Shown here: positions 29,127-36,170 of the stretch, piece by piece
How positions within the stretch are numbered: the stretch's first letter is position 1
Layout: each line of letters opens with the position of its first letter
Origin: Pseudomonas sp. TH15
GTDB lineage: Bacteria; Pseudomonadota; Gammaproteobacteria; Pseudomonadales; Pseudomonadaceae
Length of the DNA: 64,000 nucleotides
Direction of reading: 5' to 3'
NCBI RefSeq assembly: GCF_016651105.1
Contig: NZ_JAEKEL010000001.1
Coordinates: 1,261,501-1,325,500 of the forward strand
Program-made: the position numbers and the translations under genes
Notes under the pieces: generated by a model
The model's database searches: none
Told to the model about the DNA's origin: nothing
The model's input: only the letters and a program-made list of their open reading frames with translations

Positions 29127-29528
29127 ATGGCCTTCTCCACGCAAGACAGTGATGAGGTGCTGAGCGAGATCAACGTGACACCGCTGGTGGACGTGATGCT
29201 GGTGCTGCTGGTGGTGTTTATCGTCACCGCGCCGCTGCTGACCAACGCGATCCCGATCAACCTGCCCAAGACCGAGGCCGTGGCCCCGGTGGAGCAGAAA
29301 GACCCGCTGGTGGTGAGCATCGATGGCGCCGGCAAGCTGTTTATCAACAAGGATGAAATCCAGCCGGATTTGCTGGAGTTCAACCTTAAATCGGCGAAGG
29401 CCAAGGATCCGGAAGTGCGCGTGCAATTGCAGGCGGACGATGGGGTGAATTACGGCGAAGTGGCGCGGGCCATGGCCTCGATTGAGCGGGCGGGGATTAC
29501 CAAGTTGTCGGTGATTACTGCGCGTTAA
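29127..29528 (+). CDS. exbD: ExbD proton-channel subunit
   Basis: 133 residues with AAGGAGG before the ATG. A short cytoplasmic start (EINVTPLVDVMLVLLVVFIV) contains the conserved membrane aspartate D22 that carries protons. A periplasmic domain follows. It partners ExbB and TonB encoded just upstream and ends before a T-rich terminator. Confidence 0.94.
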   Translation: MAFSTQDSDEVLSEINVTPLVDVMLVLLVVFIVTAPLLTNAIPINLPKTEAVAPVEQKDPLVVSIDGAGKLFINKDEIQPDLLEFNLKSAKAKDPEVRVQLQADDGVNYGEVARAMASIERAGITKLSVITAR

Positions 29529-29546
29529 CAGATTTCAAGTTTTCCG

Positions 29547-29581
29547 GGGCCGTCTCCTTGGCAGGGTGCGGCCCTTTTTTT
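29547..29581 (+). terminator. Terminator after exbD
   Basis: GGGCCG (29547-29552) pairs with CGGCCC (29569-29574), followed by seven Ts. It ends the tonB-exbB-exbD transcript. Confidence 0.75.
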
Positions 29582-29602
29582 ATTCCCAAGGTAAACGCAG
29601 GT

Positions 29603-29700
29603 CCCCTATGGGAGCGGGCTTGCTCGCGAATGCAGCGGGTCAGTCGCCATCAATGTTGTCTGATCCACCGCATTCGCGAGCAAGCCCGCTCCCACAGGGG
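29603..29700. repeat. REP/BIME hairpin
   Basis: 31-bp arms 29603-29633 and 29670-29700 with one mismatch (GGAGCGGGCTTGCTCGCGAA core). Confidence 0.9.
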
Positions 29701-29812
29701 GATACGTGCATATTCAATTAAGGTCTTAATAAATAGCTTCTTATTCCTTAACGAATATAACTCTCGTCCCTATACTCGATCAGGAACAGACACGCAGCAG
29801 GAGAGCTCCCCC
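29701..29812 (+). promoter_or_regulatory. AT-rich upstream region of the serine hydrolase with sulfur-type motifs
   Basis: Contains TGCATATTCAATTAA (29707-29721), the reverse complement of TTAATTGAATATGCA, and CTTAACGAATATAA (about 29747-29760). These resemble motifs before the SfnB, TonB-receptor and cystine-transporter operons. An AGGAGAG site precedes the ATG at 29813. Confidence 0.45.
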
Positions 29813-30394
29813 ATGCGCAACGAATCAATTCGCTACCTGATTGTGCCGGGCTGGCAAGGATCGCCAGAAGATCATTGGCAAAGCCATTGGCAGAACAGTC
29901 TGCCGAACAGTGCACGGGTGGAGCAGGCCGATTGGCTGACGCCGCGCCGTGAAGACTGGGTCGCCGCGCTGGCCGAGGCGATTGCCGCCGACAGCACACC
30001 GGTGATCCTGATCGCCCATAGCCTGGGTTGCATCACCGTTGCCCATTGGGCAGCCACTGCGCCGTTGCAGTTTTTGCGTCAGGTGCGCGGTGCCTTGCTG
30101 GTTGCGCCAGCGGACGTCGAACGCCCGGCCTGCTCGCCGGCCTTGCGTAACTTTGCACCGATTCCGACCACCCTGTTGCCGTTCCCGAGCCAGGTCGTCA
30201 GTTCCGACAACGACAGCGCCGTCAGCGCATCCCGTGCGATGGAGCTGGCCCGTAATTGGGGCGCCGAGGCGGGGATTCTGGCGGGTGCCGGGCATATCAA
30301 TGTCAAGTCCGGTCACCAGCGCTGGGAGCAGGGTTTTGCGTACCTCTATCGCCTGCAAAACCGCATGGAACATCACGCCCTGCGCCGCGCTTGA
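29813..30394 (+). CDS. RBBP9/YdeN-family serine hydrolase
   Basis: 193 residues; the ATG at 29813 has AGGAGAG upstream, which rules out longer in-frame starts running through the REP element. Small alpha/beta hydrolase with YLIVPGWQGSPEDHWQSHW at the N-terminus, the nucleophile elbow AHSLGC (serine about residue 71) and a late GAGHIN histidine. This RBBP9/YdeN family acts on small esters or peptides; no substrate is firm. P. aeruginosa also has a hydrolase gene near tonB2-exbB1-exbD1. The next gene, a sigma-54 activator, starts 73 bp downstream. Confidence 0.82.
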   Translation: MRNESIRYLIVPGWQGSPEDHWQSHWQNSLPNSARVEQADWLTPRREDWVAALAEAIAADSTPVILIAHSLGCITVAHWAATAPLQFLRQVRGALLVAPADVERPACSPALRNFAPIPTTLLPFPSQVVSSDNDSAVSASRAMELARNWGAEAGILAGAGHINVKSGHQRWEQGFAYLYRLQNRMEHHALRRA

Positions 30395-30467
30395 ACCCTT
30401 TATTTTTTGCTTTTGTTTTTTAAAACAACGCCCCCCGTCTCCCGGCGGTTTTGGGCGGGAGTCTGCC

Positions 30468-31400
30468 ATGAGTTTTGAAGCCTTCGGTCAGCCGCTGCTG
30501 ACCTTCCCCGATGCAGAAAAAAGTCCTCTGAGCATCCGCGCCAAGGCGCTGGTGTTTGTTGATCCGCGTTCGCGGCAGTTGCGCCAGGAATTGGAGCAAC
30601 TGGCACCGCGCGCCATTTCGGTATTGATTCGCGGTGAAACCGGCAGCGGTAAAGAATTGCTCGCCCGCCACATCCACCGCGCCAGTGATCGCGGCGGGTT
30701 GTTCGTGTCGGTCAATTGCGGCGCGATCAGCCCGACGTACGCTGATGCCGAGTTGTTCGGCTATGCCGCCGGCAGTTACACCGGTTCGGCCAGCAGCCGG
30801 GCTGGCTGGTTCGGTTCGGCCAATGGCGGGACGCTGTATCTGGATGAAATCGGCGATCTGCCGCTGCCAATCCAGATCAAGTTGCTCTCAGCATTGGAAA
30901 ACCACGAAGTCACCCGCGTCGGCGCTCATCAGCCGAGCCCGGTGGACGTGCGCCTGGTCGCCGCCACCAGCATCGACCTGGGCCAGGCGGTGGCGGCCGG
31001 GAAATTTCATGAACGGCTTTATCACTACCTCAGCGAAGGGCAGCTTGAGTTGCCGGCCTTGCGTGAGCGGGTGGGAGACATTCTGTCCCTCGCCGAGTAT
31101 TTCCTTGGCATCTACAGCCAGCGCCTGGACTTGCCGGTGCCGTTGATCAGTGATGCGGCGCAGCATGTGCTGGAGGCGCATAGCTGGCCCGGCAATACCC
31201 GGGAACTGGAGAACGTCATTCACTTTGCGCTGCTGGTGAGTACCGGGGATGAGATCTTGCCGGAGCATTTGAATCTGCCGGAGGTGTTGCCGTCGTTGGT
31301 GCAGATTGAGCGGCAAGTTGCGCAAGTCAGCAAAAACGGCACGGTTGCCGAGCGTTCGGCCCTCAAGGACCTACTCGAAAGCTTGAGCCAAGCGCTGTAA
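30468..31400 (+). CDS. Truncated-architecture sigma-54 AAA+ activator (SfnR-like)
   Basis: 310 residues from the ATG at 30468 (GGCGGGAG upstream). It is almost only the AAA+ domain: Walker A GETGSGKE (56-63), Walker B GGTLYLDEIGD (120-130) and the late HSWPGNTRELENVI. The sigma-54 contact loop, GAFTGA in most members, reads GSYTGS (102-107). There is no N-terminal sensor domain, as in SfnR, HrpR and HrpS. Unusually the C-terminus (IERQVAQVSKNGTVAERSALKDLLESLSQAL) shows no Fis-type helix-turn-helix. It may act from solution, pair with another activator, or be degenerate. The setting among sulfur genes suggests an SfnR-type role in sulfur-source use. Confidence 0.8.
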   Translation: MSFEAFGQPLLTFPDAEKSPLSIRAKALVFVDPRSRQLRQELEQLAPRAISVLIRGETGSGKELLARHIHRASDRGGLFVSVNCGAISPTYADAELFGYAAGSYTGSASSRAGWFGSANGGTLYLDEIGDLPLPIQIKLLSALENHEVTRVGAHQPSPVDVRLVAATSIDLGQAVAAGKFHERLYHYLSEGQLELPALRERVGDILSLAEYFLGIYSQRLDLPVPLISDAAQHVLEAHSWPGNTRELENVIHFALLVSTGDEILPEHLNLPEVLPSLVQIERQVAQVSKNGTVAERSALKDLLESLSQAL

Positions 31401-31403
31401 CCC

Positions 31404-31427
31404 TGTGGGAGAGAGCTTGCTCCCACA
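31404..31427 (+). terminator. Hairpin after the sigma-54 activator gene
   Basis: TGTGGGAG and CTCCCACA arms (31404-31411, 31420-31427) with an 8-base loop. It resembles half a REP element and may end the transcript, although there is no T-run. From 31428 to 31606 the sequence is AT-rich with GGAATATCAAAG and GGGAATAAAAAATCCC (about 31494-31510), likely promoter of the next gene. Confidence 0.45.
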
Positions 31428-31606
31428 TTCGGTAAGCGGCGGGCCAGAGCTGTATGAACAAAATGGAATATCAAAGTGAATAAAAGATATTGTTCGGGAA
31501 TAAAAAATCCCGGTATTGTCCGCATCACGCCAGCGATAGCACTTCACTGGCACTCGTACTAATAGCCGTCGCCATAAGCGACCGTGATTCCCGATAAGGA
31601 CACTGC

Positions 31607-32389
31607 ATGAAAAAGGTTCTGTTGTTCACCGCATTGGCGGCTGCCCTGACTGCGGGCCTGGCCCAGGCTAACGAGAAACTGGTGGTGGCGGCGACCCCGA
31701 TTCCACACGCCGAGATTCTTGAACTGATCAAGCCAACCCTCGCCAAAGAAGGCGTGGATCTGGAAATCAAAGTCTTCACCGACTACGTTCAGCCGAACGT
31801 GCAGGTCGACCAGAAGCGTCTGGACGCCAACTACTTCCAGACCCTGCCGTACCTCAAAAGCTTCAACGAAGGCAAAGGCACCAACCTGGTCACCGTGATC
31901 GGTGTGCACGTCGAACCGTTCGGCGGCTACTCGAAGAAAGTCAAAACCCTGGCTGAGCTGAAAGACGGCGCAACCATCGCTATCCCTAACGAAGGCAGCA
32001 ACAGCGGCCGTGCCCTGATCCTGCTGCAGAAGGCTGGCCTGATCGAGTTGAAAGACCCGAAAAACGCCCTGGCTACCCCAAAAGACATCGCCAAGAACCC
32101 GCACAACTTCAAGTTCAAGGAGCTTGAGTCCGCGATGTTGCCGCGTGTTCTGGACCAAGTCGACCTGGACATGATCAACACCAACTACGCACTGGAAGCG
32201 GGCCTGAACCCGGCTAAAGATGCACTGGTGATCGAAGGTGCTGATTCGCCTTACGTGAACTTCCTGGTCGCCCGTCCAGACAACAAGGACAGCGATGCCA
32301 TCCAGAAACTGGCCAAAGCCTTGACCAGCCCGGAAGTGAAAGCCTTTATCGAACAGAAATACAAAGGCGCGGTACTGCCGGCGTTCTGA
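31607..32389 (+). CDS. MetQ-family substrate-binding protein
   Basis: 260 residues; TAAGGA upstream of the ATG. Signal peptide ending LAQANE with no lipobox cysteine, then the NlpA/MetQ fold (LVVAATPIPHAEILELIKP, VDQKRLDANYFQTLPYLKSF, IPNEGSNSGRALILLQKAGLI). MetQ proteins bind methionine or related sulfur compounds for the MetNI importer. No metNI partner lies next to it, so it is an orphan that may serve the MetNI encoded at 47-48.8 kb. It has no cysteine and only three methionines. A strong terminator follows, so it is a single-gene unit. Confidence 0.86.
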   Translation: MKKVLLFTALAAALTAGLAQANEKLVVAATPIPHAEILELIKPTLAKEGVDLEIKVFTDYVQPNVQVDQKRLDANYFQTLPYLKSFNEGKGTNLVTVIGVHVEPFGGYSKKVKTLAELKDGATIAIPNEGSNSGRALILLQKAGLIELKDPKNALATPKDIAKNPHNFKFKELESAMLPRVLDQVDLDMINTNYALEAGLNPAKDALVIEGADSPYVNFLVARPDNKDSDAIQKLAKALTSPEVKAFIEQKYKGAVLPAF

Positions 32390-32421
32390 TTCGACGCAGC
32401 AACAAACCCCTTCAAGGTATG

Positions 32422-32457
32422 AAAACGCCGATGGCCAGTGATGGTCATCGGCGTTTT
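32422..32457 (+). terminator. Rho-independent terminator after metQ-like gene
   Basis: AAAACGCCGATG (32422-32433) and its perfect complement (32446-32457), extended inward by GCCA/TGGT with one mismatch, with the T-run inside the right arm and after it. Confidence 0.9.
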
Positions 32458-32480
32458 TGTGTGTGCGATAGAAAAGCCGC

Positions 32481-32679
32481 TCACCCTAGCCCTCCCGAAA
32501 CGTCGGACCGCCCGTAGGGAGAGGGGACTGATTGGGGGATGCTGTAGAGGTACGCCGACCTGATATGGCTGTACCGAATCCATAATCGACTCGATCTCTC
32601 AGGTCGGCGCATAACGCGAGACACCTCGGTCAGCCCCTCTCCCTACGGGCGGTCCGACGTTTCGGGAGGGCTGGGGTGA
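32481..32679. repeat. Long inverted repeat element (CTCACCCTAGCCCTC type)
   Basis: About 50-bp arms, 32481-32531 and 32630-32679, complementary except for two positions (TCACCCTAGCCCTCCC...). A second pair, GCCGACCTGA/TCAGGTCGGC, lies inside. The whole 199-bp unit can fold into one long hairpin. Such CTCACCC...GGGTGAG elements are scattered in Pseudomonas genomes; it may be a MITE-like mobile remnant. No coding. Confidence 0.85.
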
Positions 32680-32694
32680 GGGTGCTCTTGATTC

Positions 32695-32790
32695 TCAGGC
32701 CACTTGAGCCTTCAACGCCCTGCGTAACGCCACCAACAACTTCACGATGTCTTGCGGGTCCAGCCGCTGCGGCACTTTTACGTCAGCCAT
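32695..32790 (-). CDS. Candidate 31-residue small protein
   Basis: ATG at 32790 is preceded by AAGGAAGAG with ideal spacing. The peptide starts MADVKVPQRLDPQDIVKLL and ends RRALKAQVA, a likely amphipathic helix with a basic end. Longer in-frame readings from upstream have no ribosome site. I do not recognise a family. It is divergent from the amino-acid ABC operon at 33072 and has a structured leader. It could be a real small protein or a regulatory leader peptide; conservation would decide. Confidence 0.45.
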   Translation of the reverse strand: MADVKVPQRLDPQDIVKLLVALRRALKAQVA

Positions 32791-33071
32791 TTTTCTCTTC
32801 CTTGTGATGGTTTGGCCGGGGAGTCTGGCCAAAAGCTGTCCGTCCTTGGAGGGACTTTTTGAAAAAAAGATCCCTCCTACAGTGCAAAGGAAAATAGTCG
32901 TCTTCCTTTGTCGCCGCAAATCCACGAGATAGTTTTTTGCGTGATATCAATATGCTTTAACGGTATTTAAATTCTTCTTTTTATACCTTTAAAGTCGGTG
33001 CCTGCCGGGTGGTTATCCACCGCCCATGGACTGCACCACCGTCGCTTACCGAGCGGCGTCCAGGATGTTCA
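32791..33071. other. Intergenic region with two hairpins and AT-rich promoter
   Basis: On the minus strand the leader of the 31-codon ORF can form TTTGGCC/GGCCAAA (32811-32833) and GGAGGGA...TCCCTCC (32848-32877) with a poly-A/poly-T stem. To the right, TCAATATGCTTTAACGG and ATTTAAATTCTTCTTTTTAT (about 32946-32986) look like the promoter region of the ABC operon. A few GC-rich bases then lead to the start at 33072. Confidence 0.45.
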
Positions 33072-33737
33072 ATGACCTTCGATTACGCTTTTATCCTCAG
33101 CACCCTGCCGGCGTTTCTCAAAGCCGTGGGCGTGACGCTGCAGGTTGGCTTCATTGCCATCGGCACCTCGCTGCTGGTGGCGCTGATCAACGCGACGATT
33201 CTGGTGTTGCGCACGCCTTACTTGCAGCGCCTGGTCGGGCTGTACGTGGAGCTGGCGCGCAACACGCCGCTGTTGATCCAACTGTTCTTCGTCTATTTCG
33301 CCTTGCCGGCCCTGGGCATCAGCGTTTCCGGGTTCGCGGCGGCGATTATCACCATGACCTTCCTCGGCGGCGCTTACCTCACCGAAGTGCTGCGCGCCGG
33401 GGTCGATGCCGTACCGCAAGCACAACTCGAATCCGGTCGCTCCATTGGCCTCTCTCACGGGCAATTGTTGCGGTACGTGATCCTGCCGCAAGCCGGGATT
33501 CTCAGCCTGCCGTCGCTGTTCGCCAATTTCATTTTCCTGCTCAAGGAAACCACCGTGGTCTCGGCGGTGGCGGTGCCGGAGATTCTCTACACCACCAAAA
33601 GCTACATCGCGCTCTACTACAAAACCTACGAAATGCTCGCCGTGCTGACGCTGATTTGCGTGCTGTTGTTTTTGCCGCTGTCGCTGCTGCTCAGCCGTCT
33701 GGAAAGGAGGCTCCAGCATGGCCAGTTCGGGTCTTGA
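33072..33737 (+). CDS. Amino-acid-type ABC transporter permease 1
   Basis: 221 residues from ATG 33072 (AGGA upstream). HisM/GlnP-type permease with about five membrane spans, the ARNTPLLIQLFFVYFALP segment and the EAA-like loop SGRSIGLSHGQLLRYVILPQA. It overlaps the next permease by 20 bp. Together with the second permease, ATPase and lipoprotein it forms a polar amino acid importer. The position among sulfur genes suggests a sulfur-containing amino acid as substrate, but the sequence does not prove it. Confidence 0.86.
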   Translation: MTFDYAFILSTLPAFLKAVGVTLQVGFIAIGTSLLVALINATILVLRTPYLQRLVGLYVELARNTPLLIQLFFVYFALPALGISVSGFAAAIITMTFLGGAYLTEVLRAGVDAVPQAQLESGRSIGLSHGQLLRYVILPQAGILSLPSLFANFIFLLKETTVVSAVAVPEILYTTKSYIALYYKTYEMLAVLTLICVLLFLPLSLLLSRLERRLQHGQFGS

Positions 33738-34377
33738 GTTGCTGTGGGTGTCGTTGCCGCAACTGGGCAAGGGCGCTGCGCAAACGTTATCGATTTCTTT
33801 TCTGAGCATCGCTATCAGCACCGTCGGCGGCGTGCTCTACGGCGTGTTGCGCACACTGAATTCAAAATGGCTGAACGCGATCCTGCGGATCTATCTGGAG
33901 CTGTTCCGGGCGATCCCGGTGTTGGTCTGGCTCTACCTGCTGTTTTTCGGCCTGCCGATTTTCTTTGGCCTGAGCATTCCAAGCTTCTGGTGCGCGGTGC
34001 TGGTGCTGTCGCTGTGGGGCGCCAGCGAGGTGGGCGAAGTGGTCCGTGGCGCATTGCTTTCGTTGCCTCGCGGGCAACGTGAGGCGGGGTTGTCGATTGG
34101 TCTGAACGGCCCGCAACTGTTTGGCTACGTACTGTTGCCCCAGGCGCTGAAACGAATGACGCCGCCGACCATCAACGTCTACACGCGAATCATCAAGACC
34201 AGTTCCCTATCGGTGCTGATCGGTGTGGTGGATGTGATCAAGGTCGGCCAACAGATCATCGAGCGTACTTACGAATCGGTGCTGATCTACGGCGCACTGT
34301 TTCTGTTTTTCTTTTTCATCTGCTACCCGCTGTCGGCCGCTTCGCGCGTGCTGGAGCGGCGCTGGACGCAAGCATGA
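33718..34377 (+). CDS. Amino-acid-type ABC transporter permease 2
   Basis: 219 residues; AGGAGG before the ATG lies inside the end of the first permease gene. HisQ/GlnP-type with ELFRAIPVLVWLYLLFFGLP and the coupling loop AGLSIGLNGPQLFGYVLLPQALKR. It pairs with the first permease as a heterodimer. Its stop overlaps the ATPase start by four bases. Confidence 0.86.
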   Translation: MASSGLELLWVSLPQLGKGAAQTLSISFLSIAISTVGGVLYGVLRTLNSKWLNAILRIYLELFRAIPVLVWLYLLFFGLPIFFGLSIPSFWCAVLVLSLWGASEVGEVVRGALLSLPRGQREAGLSIGLNGPQLFGYVLLPQALKRMTPPTINVYTRIIKTSSLSVLIGVVDVIKVGQQIIERTYESVLIYGALFLFFFFICYPLSAASRVLERRWTQA

Positions 34378-35156
34378 GCGCATTGATCGAGTTCAAGGGT
34401 TTCAACAAGTTTTTCGGCGAGCAGCAGGTGCTCAACGAGATCGACCTGCAAGTAAAGTCAGGCGAAGTGATCGTCATCCTCGGCCCCAGCGGCTGTGGCA
34501 AAAGTACCTTGCTGCGCTGCCTCAACGGATTGGAAGTCGCCCACAGCGGCAGCTTGAAATTCAACGGCCGCGAGCTGCTGGACAAGGGCACCGATTGGCG
34601 TGATGTGCGGCAGCAGATAGGCATGGTGTTCCAGAGTTATCACCTGTTCCCGCACATGAACGTGCTCGATAACTTGTTGCTCGGCCCGCTCAAAGTACAA
34701 AAGCGCGAACGCCGTGAGGCTCGTGCCCAGGCAGAAGCGTTGCTTGAGCGCGTCGGCCTGCTGGACAAGCGCGACGCCTTCCCGCGTCAGCTCTCCGGTG
34801 GCCAGCAGCAACGCATCGCCATCGTCCGCTCGCTGTGCATGAACCCCAACGTCATGCTGTTCGATGAAGTCACCGCCGCCCTTGATCCGGAACTGGTCAA
34901 GGAAGTACTGGAAGTGATTCAGGGCCTGGCCCGCGAAGGCATGACGCTGTTGATCGTCACCCACGAAATGGCCTTCGCCCGGGCGGTGGCCGACCGCATC
35001 GTGTTCATGGACGCCGGGCGCATCCTCGAACAAAACCCTCCCGAGCTTTTCTTTACGAACCCGCAAACCGCACGAGCGCAGCAGTTCCTGGAGAAGTTCT
35101 CCTACGTCGAAGCCCTGCCCAAAAAGACTCAAACAAAGGAACTGGAACTGCTATGA
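34374..35156 (+). CDS. Amino-acid-type ABC transporter ATPase
   Basis: 260 residues. [51 protein letters not shown] and VTHEMAFARAV are the four nucleotide-binding motifs of the GlnQ/HisP/TcyN group. Walker B is followed by V rather than the usual P (DEVTAALD for DEPTSALD). It energises the two permeases upstream and overlaps the lipoprotein gene by four bases. Confidence 0.9.
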   Translation: MSALIEFKGFNKFFGEQQVLNEIDLQVKSGEVIVILGPSGCGKSTLLRCLNGLEVAHSGSLKFNGRELLDKGTDWRDVRQQIGMVFQSYHLFPHMNVLDNLLLGPLKVQKRERREARAQAEALLERVGLLDKRDAFPRQLSGGQQQRIAIVRSLCMNPNVMLFDEVTAALDPELVKEVLEVIQGLAREGMTLLIVTHEMAFARAVADRIVFMDAGRILEQNPPELFFTNPQTARAQQFLEKFSYVEALPKKTQTKELELL

Positions 35157-36037
35157 AAACTGCCAAGTCTTCACTCTTGCTACTGCCGCTGTTCGGCCTC
35201 GCGCTGCTGGCCGGCTGCAACAAAACCGATGAACCCGCCAAGCCAGCGGCCACCAGTGCCAGCGCGGCCCCGGCGGCCAGCTACCTGGAAAAAATCAAGG
35301 CACGGGACAAGTTGATCGTCGGCGTGTTTACCGACAAACCGCCGTTCGGTTTCGTCGATGAGGCCGGGCGCTACGTTGGTTTTGATACCGACATTGGCCG
35401 TCAATTCGCCAAGGATTTGCTCGGCGATGAAAACAAAGTCGAGTTCGTCGCGGTGGAACCGGCCAGCCGGATTCCATTCCTGCAAAGCGACAAGGTCGAC
35501 CTGATCCTGGCCAACATGACCGTCACCCCGGAGCGCAAGGAAGCGGTGGAATTCACCAACCCGAACCTCAAGGTTGCGGTGCAGGCGCTCGTGCCGCAGG
35601 GCAGCTCGGTGAAAAATCTTGATGACCTGGCGAGCCGCACCACCATCGTCACCACTGGCACCACGGCCGATATCTGGCTGACCAAAAACCATCCGGACTG
35701 GAAACTGCTGAAGTTCGAGAAAAACTCCGAGTCCCTGCAAGCCCTGGCCAATGGTCGTGGTGATGCCTATGCCCAGGACAATCTGGTGCTGTTCAGTTGG
35801 GCCAAGCAAAACCCTGGCTACCGTGTGCTGGAGCAGACCTTGGGCGCAGAGGCACCGATTGCGCCGGCGGTGAAGAAGGGCAACATCGAACTGCGGGACT
35901 GGGTGAATACCGAGTTGGCGAAGTTGGGTGAAGAGAAATATCTGCTCAAGCTGTACGACCAGTACGTGCGTAAAGAACTGAGCGATGACACCAAGCCTGA
36001 GAGCGTGATTGTTGAGGGTGGGAAGTGGCAGGGGTGA
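35153..36037 (+). CDS. Amino-acid-binding lipoprotein of the ABC transporter
   Basis: 294 residues. Lipoprotein signal with lipobox LLAGC (C22), an alanine/proline-rich linker, then an SBP_bac_3 fold (LIVGVFTDKPPFGFVDEAGRYVGFDTDIG split, LILANMTVTPERKEAVEFTNP, TTADIWLTKNHPDWKL). It captures a polar amino acid, probably sulfur-containing, at the outer face of the inner membrane. The mature protein has only the lipidated cysteine and one methionine, in line with expression under sulfur limitation. Last gene of the four-gene operon. Confidence 0.86.
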   Translation: MKTAKSSLLLLPLFGLALLAGCNKTDEPAKPAATSASAAPAASYLEKIKARDKLIVGVFTDKPPFGFVDEAGRYVGFDTDIGRQFAKDLLGDENKVEFVAVEPASRIPFLQSDKVDLILANMTVTPERKEAVEFTNPNLKVAVQALVPQGSSVKNLDDLASRTTIVTTGTTADIWLTKNHPDWKLLKFEKNSESLQALANGRGDAYAQDNLVLFSWAKQNPGYRVLEQTLGAEAPIAPAVKKGNIELRDWVNTELAKLGEEKYLLKLYDQYVRKELSDDTKPESVIVEGGKWQG

Positions 36038-36069
36038 TGACCTGACCGATGCGGTGATCTTTCGTCGCC

Positions 36070-36150
36070 TTCGCGAGCAAGCCCGCTCCCACATTGGACC
36101 GCGTCCGCCTGGGCAACTCGGTCAACTGTGGGAGCGGGCTTGCTCGCGAA
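36070..36150. repeat. REP/BIME hairpin
   Basis: Perfect 24-bp arms 36070-36093 and 36127-36150 (TTCGCGAGCAAGCCCGCTCC) between the convergent lipoprotein and ATPase genes. Confidence 0.9.
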
Positions 36151-36170
36151 AGCGGTTTATCAGGCGCCGC

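Noticed and set aside
29558..29812. In-frame upstream extension of the serine hydrolase
   Set aside because: It reads through the exbD terminator and a REP hairpin. The ATG at 29813 has a clear ribosome site and starts the conserved domain.
30039..30467. Upstream extension of the sigma-54 activator as an N-terminal sensor domain
   Set aside because: The extension overlaps the hydrolase gene in another frame and is Arg/Cys/Ser-rich shadow sequence. The ATG at 30468 has its own ribosome site.
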